64,000 bases of DNA from Holacanthus passer. Its lineage: Eukaryota > Chordata > Actinopteri > Pomacanthidae. The stretch lies in contig JAFREQ010000104.1 of the NCBI GenBank assembly GCA_025331565.1, forward strand, positions 186,001-250,000, read 5' to 3'. This document shows positions 1-13,700 of the stretch, piece by piece (within the stretch, counting starts at the first letter, position 1; each line of letters starts with the position of its first letter). The position numbers and the translations under genes are program-made. The notes under the pieces were generated by a model that made no database searches, was not told the origin of the DNA, and saw only the letters and a program-made list of their open reading frames with translations.

Positions 1-298
1 TACTGCTGTAGGTGTTGTTTTTAAAGTATAAAATGAAAGAGAAATAAAAGTCTTGACAAAAGCGTGATGACCACAGCACAGGCTGAGCATACAAGTCACA
101 CTAGGAGCAAGACCGTGAGTGCGGGGGGGGCAGTATGGATCATAATGAACTACATGGAGCTGAGAGACAGAGCTGGATGCAGAAAGCAGCTTACTCACAC
201 TGGTGGTGAATCATTGCGCTCTGCCTGATAAGCTCTGACTCACTGAGAGAAGGGGAGAACAGAGGAGGAAAAAGCAGAGTGTGTAGGTGGAGAACAAG

Positions 299-302
<4 letters not shown>

Positions 303-352
<50 letters not shown>
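303..352. repeat. (GT)25 microsatellite
   Basis: Uninterrupted GT repeat of 50 bp. In a minus-strand transcript it would be (CA)n, a known type of hnRNP L binding sequence. Confidence 0.97.
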
Positions 353-355
<3 letters not shown>

Positions 356-448
356 AATGCGTCCACCACATGCATTTGAGCTGCACACATTGTACATACT
401 AACTGCTATGGCGGCGAGAAATGGACCCATATGAGTGTATGGCTCTGT

Positions 449-450
<2 letters not shown>

Positions 451-499
<49 letters not shown>
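451..499. repeat. (TG)n microsatellite
   Basis: About 24 uninterrupted TG units, only 98 bp from the tract at 303-352 and in the same orientation. Confidence 0.97.
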
Positions 500-504
<5 letters not shown>

Positions 505-649
505 GCAGTGGTGACAGTGAAGGTCAGTGGTGTGGGTGTGTCTCAGGCCTCCCAGCTGTGGCCCGGGGCTAAGGAGCCATCACTGTCACATCTCTGTCTC
601 GCTGCTGTCTGCTGCTGGCCCTGCAGCACGGCAGCACACAGCACTGACT

Positions 650-725
650 CACACACATACACACACAGCCCTGTGGCTCTGAGCGCACACACACATCCAT
701 ACACAAACACACACACAGACACAAC
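650..725. repeat. Interrupted CA-rich repeat
   Basis: Several short (CA)3-5 runs are mixed with CATA and CAGA units. It is a decayed microsatellite, opposite in strand sense to the TG tracts just before it. Confidence 0.85.
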
Positions 726-1959
726 TCATAAACTAACCTCAGGATACATAAGCACACGGAGACGCAGAGATAAATACACAGAGTGAGATGTCATATGAGC
801 ATATATTGCGCATGCTCTATCTAAAGCAACTTCAGTTTAGCTACACACATCATCAAAAACAGTCCCTTCCTGAGATGGAAAGCATAAAGCATAGCCCTTC
901 TTTAACATGTGAACTTGATGACCTTGTCCACACTCATTCAATCACTAGTGGGGAGAGCACAATTAATCCGGCAGCCTGCTCCATGGACTCTGCTGTATCA
1001 TCTCAGGCTTGCTCTCTGCTGTATTCAGCAAATATGTACAAAGAATCTTCTCTGGAAGTTTTGTGCTTCTACAAGCACAAAGTCAGGCAGAGTGAAGGTT
1101 TAGAGGTGAACGCGACCTGCTCGACACGATACCTCAATCTTCAGCTCCGTCTCTGTGCTGGTATCTCTATGGGTCTTTTTATTTCTTTCTCCAGTTGAAA
1201 AGTCTAACTCTTCAAAATCAAGTCTGAAGGTCATCCTCTGACATCTCACTTCAAACTAAAGAAGGAATCTTGAATCCGCCTTGATTTGAAAGTACCATCC
1301 ACTGATTGTAAATTTTATATTATAAATAAAAAAAATGTTGACATTATTAATGCAGCACGGCAACTATGACTTCTTATATTATACATGATACAACCGTGAG
1401 AGTGAAAGGCGCACAGTTAAGGTGACTGCCTCTTTCATTAGCCCTTTCAGAGAAATACAGCAGGGGGGTTGGGCCTCTTCCACTCCCCCTCAAATAAGAA
1501 ATATATGTGACCTCTGGCCATACTGTAGACATGAAATGGGCTGATGCTATAGCACACAACTCAGTGTCCCTCTCGCCCGGCCATCCTCACTCTGGCCTCT
1601 TTATGGCCCAATGCATGGCACATAAAAAGGAGAGCACATTGCACAATTACTGCCTAATTAACTGGCCGATATTTTATGTGGTCGGTGAGGCCGCAGACAG
1701 ACTGCAGATCATTTGCCAGTTTTTTAGAGGATGTGTGTCTTGCTGGGCGGCTCTCAGGCTGATTTACTGACCTCCACAGCTAATTTGTGCATGTCTATGT
1801 GCGTGCGTATGTGTTTGTCTATATGTGAGCTTGCTTAAATAAAAGAGGGCACATACTGTATGTCTTTGGAAAGCGTAGGCTATTTGTCTGAGTCATGGTT
1901 TATACCCGACGCCGCTCCCCATCCTCCTCCCCTTTCCTCCTTCCATCCCCGCCTCTCTC

Positions 1960-2480
1960 AGCCCTTAACAGCAGCAGGTTTGCATTGGGATTTGAGGTGT
2001 AATTAAATTCAATAAATACGCGAAGGTGAAGAAATAAATCAAGCGGAAACTGATAAACAACAGGAGATTAAATGCCACTGAGCCGTGCAAACAAATATTT
2101 CAATAGAATTTTCAACAGAGGGCACTCAGGGCCCCCCTGCAAACCTCGAAAACTTTTTAAACTGAAAGTCAGCTCACCAAAGCTGCCACTGCTATAATTA
2201 TGCTTGACGCCATCGTCCTCGTTGACATCATAATATGGCACACAATAAGGAAATAAATAACCATTTGAAGGACATAGATTGTAGGAGATGACAGGCTATG
2301 GTCCCTGCCCTCCGTCTCTCACACACCTCATCATGCTCCGGCATCATCGCTTATTCAAAGGCCAGCCAACTCTTTATTAATGACTATTGAAGTAGCAATT
2401 AATGCTGCATAATACATGAACTACAGCTGTGCAAATCTGAATAAAGTCTGATTAGGTGCTAAAGAGGATAGGGGAAATAC
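1960..2480. other. Candidate conserved non-coding element
   Basis: The block lacks simple repeats and has dense homeodomain-like and POU-like words (TAATTA, ATTTGCAT-like, CAATTAATG, TTATTAATGA) with even composition. That look is common to conserved elements in introns of brain RNA-binding-protein genes. Conservation itself cannot be seen from one sequence. Confidence 0.25.
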
Positions 2481-3119
2481 TGCTGTGCATATTAATGTTA
2501 CCATGTTGGGGGGTTAATAGAGAGTGCTCTTTATGCCGGACTGGCCGGATGAAGTCAACAGATCAGTTACCCAGCCAGTGCTATAATTCAGCCACCTAGC
2601 TAGTCAGTAACAAAAACCAAAGCAACTCAGAAGGAGGGAGGCCACAGTGCCCATGCTCCTGTTCAGTTCTGAGCAGTCTGAGTCACAGTGCCTTGGTTCA
2701 CACACTGATTCGCTTGCTCTACTCCATACCGCACCATACTGCCCTCCTGGGCATAACAAGCCTAAGTGCTTAAAGTCCCCAGAATGGAAATGAGGTCTTT
2801 TTTTTAACAGGCATCGTTCAAGGCCACACCTGGTGCACTGAAAGCACCCGGGTCCAATGCTCTATGAATTAATGAAGGATCCTAGCAGCAGGGAGGTCAA
2901 TCTCTGACTCCAGCTACTCATTCACAGGCCTCAGAACAGGTATGAGAAACCCCACTGAAATGTCGGCCTCCATATGTGGGTGTGTGTGTTGTTTCCTGTT
3001 CATTCACTCTCCATCATCTTGATTGAGACACACTGTCCAACCCCAGATTAAAATGACAAGGACAAAAATGCTTCCATTCAGGTCTTTTGAAATGATCACA
3101 TGTTCATTCTTCTCTCCAA

Positions 3120-3330
3120 TCCACTCTCTCTCTCTCTCTCTGCTTCTGCTCTTTCACCACTCAATAAATCTTTAATTCCTAAAAATACAGTCTCTCCTCT
3201 TCCCGTAATCGCTCCCTCTCTCTCTCTCTCACTCTTTCCTTCTCTTTTCTCCTCCATTCTTGTCCTCTTTTGAACAACTGCTCTGCCTTTATTATGTTGC
3301 GCTCTCTCTCTCTCCCTGTCTGGCCTTTCA
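3120..3330. repeat. CT-rich low-complexity stretch
   Basis: It includes (CT)n runs at 3124-3141 and 3212-3231 and further TCTC runs near 3303. Frames here are Arg/Glu-rich translations of the repeat. Confidence 0.85.
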
Positions 3331-3429
3331 CTCTAATCCTCCAATTGCCTTTCACATGCACAATATTCCCCCCTGAGCCCCCCCGTTCCTCTGACAGTCT
3401 TTTCACATATTAGATTAGGCTTAGCTTTG

Positions 3430-3453
3430 TTTATTTATTTATTTATTTATTTA
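3430..3453. repeat. (TTTA)6 microsatellite
   Basis: Six units of TTTA in a row. Confidence 0.95.
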
Positions 3454-6400
3454 GCCGAGGCTATTGTCTCTGAAACTTTTGCCAACCCGAATTCTCCCAA
3501 AAAAAGCCGCCGACTGTAATTTACAGCTTGTTTCTATTTCCCGGCCTCAACATTCTGTTACATATCAATTTGGCTCCTGCATGCTCTACTGCAGTCATTC
3601 TTTGGTGCTAGTTTTTGGCAGTGAACATGGCAGCACTAACAGAGTGTTTTAGAACAGGCGGTCTAATGGAAGCTTGCAGCATTTTGTGGTTTCCAATCAT
3701 TCGGTGGTAAAAAGAAATACATGGTAGCAAATGGGTTGAGCAGTCACCCATTAAGCCGGCCCACCAGCACCTCGGTCTAATTGTGGTAATGAAGTCCAGG
3801 CTGACCCCATAATGCAAGGTCCATGCATGCGGCCACCCTGACGCTTTTATAGACCTGACCTGAGTTATGACCCTCTCTCTGATAGGCTAGTGGAGGGAAA
3901 GATGGAGAGAGGTATGGAAGAAGGGTGGGAGGGGGAACAAGAGAAAATAAAACAGCATGGGACAGCAGAAGAGAGGGCAATAGACTGCTAAAAAGTCAGG
4001 CAATGACAGGCGGACAGAGGAAGGGGTTTCCAGTAAATCATTATAATGAAATGAGTCATTTACCTAAAGGACGGTGTAACTCCAAGGGGCTGTTATTGAA
4101 GAGCTCTATCCTGGTCAGGCCCCACCCTTCAAGCCTTGCCTTTGGCCCATTAGCCCTTGGGCTGGCCTTCCATCTCTGTAGCTATCTCTCTAACCTCTCC
4201 AGTGAGCAGGCCCAATCAGGAATCAATAGCCATGTCACGGGGAACCCACGCTGCTTTGACACCAGTGGATACGACAAAAAAGTCTATTACACGGCCGTTA
4301 TCTCCATTACCGCTGAGCAACTTGGTCTCAGAAAGGCACAGAATGGAGGACGGCAGGCTGAGGAAATCAGTGAGGGTGGTGTTGGTGACAGGTTGTGAAA
4401 CTCTAATTCGCAGTAACATGTCTGATTAACCTGCACCTCTCCTTTGGGATCTGGTCTGTGTGCCTGGCAGAAGACAGATAAAAAGACACACATGCTACAA
4501 ACAGACATGCTTATGTTCACCACCTCCACATATATTCACAAAGATACCAACACCTATATTACAGTATATCACTATTCTAGCTGTTCTGGCCATGCATATA
4601 CTGCCCTTTAACTAAGACTAATAGAGTTGTGAAGTGGGAGTAGCTATGGGTTCCAGGAGTATTTTTCCCAACTCTCAATGCCCGTTTTCTTTTCATGGCA
4701 TACTCAGTGTTTATCCAAGATAGAAACACAGGAGCCTCCTCCCCAAACCTAATGCTTTGCAATAATTGCTAGACTCATCCAAATCTAACGGAGAATTTTA
4801 GCTATTCTTACCGAAACAAAACTTGGGAGTCGTGCTTAACTTCTCACTTCTGCTATGTTTCTATATACACAGGCTTGTACGTTTGACATTTTCATCAAAG
4901 AACCAAATATTTTCTCACACAGTTGTTCTTCTTTTGTACCAATGATTCAGCCAAGAGAGATTCATGCCCATCTAAGCTGTGAAAGTGCTCCAACTGTGAG
5001 TCACCTAACATTTTCTAGGGAGGAAATGAATGGGTCTTTTACTTCCAGAACCAGGTGCAACCAAAATAGTTTCTAACACTTTGCAACTCTTCCTACTTAA
5101 ATGCCAAAAAAAAGTGATTTGTCAGTGCCTTCCAAAATGACCCATATGAATGTTCCACAGTGACTATGAGCCTTAAGGTTATAGAAAGATACAGGATGCA
5201 AACTGGCAGTCTCCATTGTCAAAAACAACTGCTTTGTATGTCGGCCTAAGGAAGAAGGGGAAAGGCATCCACTCATAACTCTGATGTAATCATTTTATTA
5301 TAATTTCGGTGGGTCAACATTTTCAAGATCTTGACTGACATACAGTATATGGTGTACAGAACAAGGGGTTCAAATTTTGCTTTTTAATATTAATCTATCC
5401 CATCTCCTCTCCTCTTCTCTGTAAATGTCATCATACTTTCACTTTTGCTACTGACCATATACATATGTTGTTATGTAAGTTTCAAAAAAACAACAAAATT
5501 TTTCACTTTTCCAGAAAAAATAGGCCTAGGCTTTTTTAAGCAGAACCAATGTTGATGTTTTTCTGATGAGGACAGCTTCAATATACAGAGTGCATTAGCG
5601 TGCTGAAGGGTCCATGCAGAGGGAGACCTATGAGACAGGAACCGTAAAGCAATGTGACACTATTCATTGGGCTTCACCTTGGCCCAGTAACCTTGATCAG
5701 TCAGGGCATCAGTCAGTGTTTAATTGTTGAAATGTTATGTGCGGGCCATGGGTTGGGTCTATTCCCAGAGGGGGACACGCTTCCCTCAGTGGGTTCCCTC
5801 TGCGCTGTCCTGCCTCTGGCTTTCTTTATGACACTCATTTGGCTGATTAGCTAAACAAACGCTGACTGCTCCCTCACTCACCTCTACAAACACACACGCA
5901 GGGACCTTCGCTCTCTGCTAACTGTCTGTGTGTGTTAAGTATGTGCATGTACACTCGCATTCATATTTCTACCTGCAGCGCTTTAGAATGAGCAATGAGC
6001 AGGCTGAAAATTATCAGCTGTAAAAGTGCTGATAAATCATTGCAGGGTCTGAATCAGCAAACAGTAGCATTAATCAATGGCTTTAGCACAGATACTGTAC
6101 AAATAATGCAATCTATTTATCTTCATTTAATATGTGTGGGATGAGCATCCTGTATAAGCTCCACGCTTTATAATGTATGATAGGTTCAGAGTGAAATAGA
6201 AAGATCCGAGTAATGCTTTTATCCAGCACTCTGTGTACGTAGCATGTATGCATAAGGTATGCAAATGACCATTTAGACCCTCCCACCGTCGAAGAACCAA
6301 GACGCAACGTTTATCTTAGGAAAATACAACCTTTGATGCACAGAGTTTCGGTGGTAATGAAAGCAATAGGTCTCTGTGAGTGGAGATTGCTTTTCCAGAG

Positions 6401-9400
6401 CTTCATTTTACAGCCTGGTGTTGAATACACTCCTCTGGCAACTCCTCTTGAATGTTTCATCACAGACCTGATCCCAGGGGTTGGTACAACCCCCTCATCA
6501 CACATACACACTCACTATGAGGAGCCTTCACATCATGCATGTGGAGGATATGAGAGTCAACTGGATGCCATTTCATCTGCTAGGGGAGCGATTTGATTGC
6601 ATATTCAATGTGGGAGGATACAAACATGATAGAATGTCAAGCCAGGCAGCTATAGTAGCTACAGTCACCCTGGTGTGCAGGAATAGCTTTTGGGGGTGTC
6701 AAATTATCCCTTCTTATCTGTGGTGGAAAGCTTAAAATACAGTTCTCATGTGGCTGCACGTACACAGTCTCATTTGTGAAAACATGCTATTATAACATTG
6801 TAAGAGCAATTTCTGTGCTGTCTTAAAGGCTTTGGGTTCCCTACCTTGACTTTCCTGTTTGACTCCGGGTTTTGTGGCATGTTAGAATGGCTTTAGACAA
6901 GTAGGAAACTACAGTAGGTGAAATATAATAAGTCTGCTTATTTTCTTGCCAAATAATCAATCATACGATCTTAATATAATTATGCCATCCATAAATACTC
7001 GCCACTGCCAAGAGGATGCCAGATGGCTTATTGAGCGATTGTGATTGACGCGTCCCAGTACAAAAACAGAGTGATTTTCTTCGACTCAGTAGTTCAACAG
7101 AACTATACAGTACATCTGTCTCCTAGAACAGACAGACAAGACAAGAATGAAACAGAGCCAGTGGAGCCTAGTCTTTGAAGAATGTCAGGACTGTGTCGAG
7201 ATTGAAACCACCTACCTGGGAAAAGCCTGTATGTGTGTGTCTCTGTGTGCGTGTGTGTCCATATGCATCAGAGTATGTGAATTAGTGTGTGTGCGCCAGT
7301 TTTTATGTTTGATTTGCATGAGTTCCTGTGTAAAATCACGAATGTGTGGGCGCGATGTTTGTGTAGTGTCAGGTGGAGGAATTTACGTTAGTGAGCAAGA
7401 AGCACGTGTACGCTGCTGCCTCTGAACTAGTCTTCAAAGGCACGCTTGGCAGCTGCTTTCATTGTGCTGCACACTGGGCCATGACTGAAACTCAGAGGTG
7501 TGCAAATGGCAGTTCTTTACCAATAAACACACACACAGACATATATAGTACACAAATAAAGATGGGAACATGTGAGAGAAAAGAATCCAATTATTCATAT
7601 GCATGGGAAATCCTAATGAATATGTTCCCACTGAATAGTTTGTGAAGTTCTCTTATTGTCATGCCATGGCATATACGCTGAGAAGAATGGCTGCAGGGGT
7701 ATAAATACATCTAGAAAGTAAATATTCTTTATGATTCAAGTAAAACGGACTTGAAAAACACGTGCTCTAATATGGGTTTATTAGCTTGTTGGACATGAAA
7801 GTGTGCAATAATGGACAATTTAGTTGGCATTGCGTTAAGGAGTTGCATTATTTCACAGCATCCCATGTTTACCAGATGCACTTCTTCTCTAAAAAAGTCA
7901 AAAGTCAGATGTTAGTGGGGCACGTACACATGATGGATTAAAATATCTGCTGCACAGAGGCTGGTGTGGACACCGCTGTCACGGCTAGAATTGAACCCAT
8001 TGCTCACAGGCCAAAGGCTGCGATTCTCAACACAAACTCTGTCTGTGCTGAAATCCCATCCCCAAACACACAGACAAATAAAAGCAAAATCTGTATGTTC
8101 CCCTTCTGTTGCTCTATGTGTGTTTGTATATGCATATAAGTATGTTGGGCCCATATTCAATGAGACAGAAATGAATAAAGATGGAAAGAAAGAAAAGGGT
8201 CTGATGCTTCAAACATCACACAATAAGGGATAAAGCATTCAGCTTTTAATTAACATTAGCCATATCAGCATGGAGTAATTTGAAATTGTCTTTAGGACTT
8301 CAGAGAGAAAGAGTCAGAGACAGAGACTTTAAACCATTAAGCTCAGCTGATAAACCAGTCATACCGGTGGAGTCACTATCTCTTGCTATAATTTGATCTC
8401 TTTCACTTTGTATTTTGCTTCGTTTTTAGAAACACTTGGTGCTTTCCTTCCTTCCTTCCTTCCTCCCCCTTATCCTTTTGATCCAGCCCCCTTTTCTTTC
8501 CACATTTCTTCTTCCTTCAAGCTTCATCCTTTTTTTTCTCCCATATTCTTTTTTACCCTGTTCTTTATTTCTTCTTGCTCTCAGCTTTTCTCTTGCTTTT
8601 ATCTCCACTTCATACAGAATAACTGTGCGGCTTGGTGAGTATAATGAGGCTGTTCCTCTACAACTTCAAACCTTCCCTTCACCCGTTTGCCAGGGTTTTA
8701 AAACAAACCCGTAACAAATATTTTGACATTCAGACACAAGGGAAGACGTGTGCAACGATTCCAAGCATTCATCTTCTACAAAAACAAGGAGAAAATCCCT
8801 TTAAAAATACTGTAGAGTAAATGCTGTAGAGTAAATGAGAAACAGAGGCCAATCAAATGCTGATGTGGTTCCCTTTTTCCCCCTTTTTAACTGTAGTCAT
8901 CTCTTTGATCCTGATATTAGGTGTCCACTGTGGAATTAGTAAGCATGATACTGAAGCTTATTTAGAGTGAGAGTAATTAAAGCCAAGAACAGGCTCTATA
9001 TGTTATGCTGTAAACGATTTAGCAGGCCAGCGGTGTACCACATTGTCATGGATCACAGTAAATTGGCCTTGGCAGCTTATTGTGCAGATACACAGTCAGT
9101 GTAGCACGTTTATAACAGTAATTGCTACGAATGAAACGCCCATGGTACTGCATAGCACGCCACTCCACAATAAACTTGATTATTATGGTAATTATATAAG
9201 TATAAAACACTTTAACGTGAGGGCCTAGATTTATCATCACAATTGCTGTAAGTGCATTTACAGAGCTGGGAATTGGGACTCCGTCTATTCAAAGGCCAAA
9301 CCATTCAGTTGATGGGAGTTTAGCAAAATTGGAAATCCATCCGGAGAAAAGGCAACTTTCTTACCATTGTGATCATAATCATTTTTCTTGTTCTGCTATT

Positions 9401-10215
9401 GATTTAGCCACGAATGCTCTGGTCGCTTTTTGCTCATAAGGAAAGCAGGGGAGGGAGTGGTTAAGGCAGGATGAAAAGATAGAGGGATGGTGGGATAAGA
9501 GGGCGGAGGAGGAGGGTCATTGATGAGTCTTGAGCCGCCCTGAGAAGTAATGAGGAAGCAGTAAAAATGAGACGGCATTGTGTTGTACTTTAAGGTAGTT
9601 CATCTTTAAAATGAATAGTCCCTGAAGGGCCAGGTGGTTAATGCCATTTATTAATAGACAGACAGGGCCAGCAGTTTGGGCCGTGGCCCTCTGAGAGTCC
9701 TTAGTTAGGATGGAGAGAGAGAGTGTGAGTGACTAAGAGATAAAAAGAAAGAGTTTGGGGTAGAGGAGGGGGGCTGCAACCGAGCAAATGAAGGACAGAA
9801 TGGTACAGAGGGATCATGCTGAGCCTGCTTATTGATTGCAAGGATGAGCTATAAGAGGTGTTAGGATGTTCCTAACTGTCAATAAAGAATTTTTTAATTA
9901 AAAAGTGATGGCATTTAAGGTTGGATCAACTCTCTAATGCCAGCGAATCACCTGAGAGACAGTTCATCTCAGTCCTTTAGGCCAAGGTCAATGGGTCAGA
10001 GGTCAGGGCTTTCATGACTTTATCATTAAAAGGGTAATCAAACTTCAAAGGATGATATATGGGAGTGATATGAAAAATTAACATGTCACCGAGGTGATTT
10101 TGTCTCATTAGATCAAGGGAGCAGAAAAAAAGAAAAGACCAGATGTATTGTACCATTTCCATTTTGCAGTAGTGCATGCATTGGGTGAAACCATGCATGT
10201 GCTTGTGTGTGTATA
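3454..10215. other. Non-coding unique stretch
   Basis: Single-copy looking intron with a pyrimidine stretch at 8440-8610 and short CA/TG runs near 7215-7290 and 8050. The frame at 3925-4398 (157 codons) has no recognisable domain. Blocks at 5985-6080 and 6950-7040 are repeat-free and homeodomain-word-rich, but too short to call. Confidence 0.5.
8444..8464. repeat. (TTCC)n microsatellite in a T/C-rich stretch
   Basis: Five TTCC units lead into about 170 bp of pyrimidine-rich sequence, up to about 8610. Confidence 0.93.
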
Positions 10216-10714
10216 TATGAAACTCTGATTTCAAAAAAGCTTGGACACTATGTAAAACATCAATAAAACGGAATGTGGTTATTTGGTAATCATTTTTTGA
10301 TATATGCCCAATTGAAAACAGTACAACAATATATTCAATGTCTGGCCTCATCAACATAATTGATTTTAGTAACTATCTGCTTATTCTGAGTTTGATGGCA
10401 GCAACACATTTCAATCAAGTTGGGACAGGAGCAACAAAAGACTGTAAAAGTTGTGGACTGATCTAAAAACACCTGTTTGGATCATTCCACAGGTAAACAG
10501 GTTCATTGGTAACAAGTGATAGTATCATGATTGAGTATGAAAGGTTCATCCTGGAAAGACTCAGTCGTTCACAAGCAAGTCAAACACATGACTGTATAAA
10601 GAATATTACTACATGGGCTCAGGAAATGATAAACACAGTTTCTTTGCAAACAATTGCATCCTGTTTTTATTTACGTTTTACAGAGCATCACAGCTTTTTG
10701 GAATCAGTGTTGTA
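10216..10714 (+). mobile_element. Non-autonomous Tc1-like element, copy A
   Basis: A stretch of about 500 bp has degraded ends related to the fish Tc1-like inverted repeat (CCAATTCCAAAAAAGTTGGG type). The left end reads TTTCAAAAAAGCTTGGAC and the right end CAGCTTTTTGGAATC. The interior matches the leader of this family: GGGACAGGAGCAACAAAAGA, AACACCTGTTTGGATCATTC and CCACAGGTAAACAGG. It is very similar to copy B at 16753-17269. No transposase codons are seen, so it is an internal-deletion derivative. A minus-strand frame of 126 codons overlapping it (9977-10357) is taken as chance. Confidence 0.85.
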
Positions 10715-13700
10715 TGTTATTGTGCATGCGTTTGAGACCCATGTATCTGTCCATCACCCCCAGAGCTGGGAGCACAGAGCAGTGTATGTCTGGTCCTGAG
10801 CCCACAGTGACCTGGCCTACTAATGAACCAACGGGCATTACCTCTCTGTTAGCCCACTCAGCGCCCCACCATTTGTCATAAACTGGGGGGAACTGTCACG
10901 GGCAGGCTGAGGGCTGAGGAGACGCGCCACACAACAGCAGCAGCAGTACAGCTGCCAGAGCCCAGCACTGAGCTGTTTTCACCGGGAGCCAGAGCATCTT
11001 TAGCTGCCTCCCAGGACACCACACAGCGACAGCTCTTGCCAAATAGCTTTCATTACATGGGAAGTATCAGTCTTGATAAAAGATCCAAACAAAGGACGAG
11101 AGGTGGATTTACTGTGCTGCTCCCACCTGGGCTCTGATAATATTGTTGGTGTCGGGAGAAAATATAACTGCTGCCATTTGCACACATCTAAATCTTTGCG
11201 TGTAGACACTGTCAGTGTGTAGCTTGCTACGGGCCATATTGCTATTGATTGGTGGAATGATAGAACAATTTCTTACCTGATGTTGGAGGTGCACCAGAGG
11301 CGATGGCATGGGGGAGAGAAAGGGAGAGAATTTGATTAGTGGTGGCCTTGTACTGTATACAGTACATGCTCAATAGGAAGTACAGAGGGGGCTGAGTAGA
11401 CTCCATTATTACACTATTGCAATCAAAGTCGGCAAACTCCACCCTGAGAATCAATCCAAGATTACCACATTAAGGGATAAAAAACACCATTAGTGCAATG
11501 TGACACTTGCACTAAGAATCCTAAAGAGTAATTTACCCTCTCTAAGTGAAGCAACACCACGAGTCAAACCCTTACAGACACTTATATATAATAATATATG
11601 CTCCATAACTAATATTATGACCTATGCTCTATTTATGCCATGTTTACTTTCCTCCTCTTCCTGCACTTCCTTCACGATATTATAAATAATATTAAAAATC
11701 TGCCCACTCACTTTTACAGAATCTGTATTGTATATTCATGTTCCAGTCCCAGTGATAAAGACAAAGACATTTTAAGCCATAAAGCCAGCTGAATAGGAAT
11801 CCTCATCCCCCTAAGCCACACTCCAATGCCCCTTACACCCCCCTGACACTCACTAAGGCTCTGAGTCAAAGTCTTGTTCTCATATCCACGGGAGCCTCCC
11901 ACCACAAATGTGCTTTAAACACATAAATATTCATTGGCATTGCACATAAACCCTACCCATACGCCAGCAGAAGCAGCCATCTGCATTGACGGGACTCAAG
12001 CTGTGAGCTAGACTCCATCCACCAACCTTGTTCATACGTATATACATCAGTGGGAGCCTGGGCAAAGCCAAATCCCAGCACCCAATTCCCAAGCAACCTA
12101 CACTTGGCAGGTGAGATGGTGAAAAAGTACAGCTCCACTATTGATGGTACAGTAGCCCTGTGCCATATATAGCTGTTCCACATGATCTTAGTTTGGAGTG
12201 TTCAGTGGGCGAGTGTTACTTTCATGCTAGTTTTTTGAAATGCCTCCGCACAATGCTGTAGCTTGAAGGCTATAGTGTTTGGTTTTGTTTCTGTACTCTG
12301 CTGCTTGTTGGCAGTAAAAAAAGACCTACAACACTTCAATGGCAGAACTTTACAATCAATTCACATTGACAAATCAAGATTTTTTTTTTTATAGCTGAAA
12401 CACTGGATCACTGAAAATTTTGATTTCCACTATGTTTGGGTGGCAGGACTCTTTGATGATGTTCTGCTTAATTGGCAAAATATGCAACATGCAGCTGAAG
12501 GAAGACCTAAACATTGCTCATTGCATGAGTAGTGAGTAATATTTTGAGTGATAAATGGAACATCAATCCAAGATGGATATCTATTACTTGTAAAACAAAG
12601 AAAGAATAAAGAAAGAATAAGATATCCTACAGAACGGCAGATTATGTTTTCCTCCATTGTTAATAAGACGCTCATTTTAAAACACAGAAAAAACAGAGGC
12701 TCCTAATTTACAGATTTGAAAATAATTGATGAGCTATTATTTGACCATAGAAATGAAATTGTCTGAAGATAAACAATAAAACATAAGATAACAACAAAAT
12801 GAAGTACATTTATGAGGTCCTGTAAGACTTAAAAAATAACTTGTGGCATGGCTGGAAAATGACTGAGGTGGAGAACACAGGACACAGAATTAATGTGAGG
12901 TGTGTGCGTTTGTGTATGTGTGAGTTGGCAGGTATATGCGTTACACATAAGATGAATGAACGTGATATGAATGTACATGTGTCTCGTATATTGTGCCTTA
13001 TGTCTCGTGTATGTGAATGCATTAATGTTTCATATTAGCCTGACACCATCCTTGGATAGAATACACCATCTTAAACATCAAGGTATTTTTATGTGTGTGT
13101 TATGTGTGTGTACCTTATGGTGATAAGACAATCATTTTTTAAAAAAGACATAGAACAGTTATTATGTATAGCTTTAAATCTGTTTCTGTCACTTCCTCTG
13201 TTCTGTTTCTCCACCTCTTTCACCTCACACTATGTAAACAGCAGTAGCACACAGTAGCAGAAAGCTCCATAACTACTCTTAAAAGTCAATCATTTGTGTA
13301 GAAAAGTCATTGAGATCTGTGGGGAGAAAGTTCCCATTCACCAAAAAAAAGCATGAAAATTAGACATTAGGTTTTTTTCAAGCAACACAATCAGCATCAT
13401 CATCACCACCAGCCACAGAGAAACCTAACCTCTGATCTGCCTAAGTAAGGATCATCCTCTGTTTTTCAGATCCTGTCACTCAGAGCTCTCTCAGCTGACA
13501 GATTCCCTTCACAGATAAAGCCTGGGGATCTCCAGCCAGATACTCTGTCACTAGAAAGCTGTTTTCCCACAGATTACATCAGCCTCGGTTTTAAACAGCC
13601 AGGAAAACCGGCACAGAGACACACACATACAAGACGATCACAGCTCCGCCTATCAGCAGCCTGCTTTAAGAAGCCATAAAGCGATATGCAGTGAAAGGGT

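Larger units (their letters stand above)
500..3119. other. Non-coding stretch, mostly unique
   Basis: CA-rich material to about 725, then unique sequence with the candidate element at 1960-2480. The frames at 788-1198 and 1507-1770 have no recognisable domain or splice-site support. No gene is called. Confidence 0.5.

Noticed and set aside
788..1198. 136-codon plus-strand frame
   Set aside because: No domain recognised, no splice or promoter support, and a second frame is open over part of it.
9977..10357. 126-codon minus-strand frame
   Set aside because: Partly inside the left end of Tc1 copy A and antisense to it. Not a transposase.
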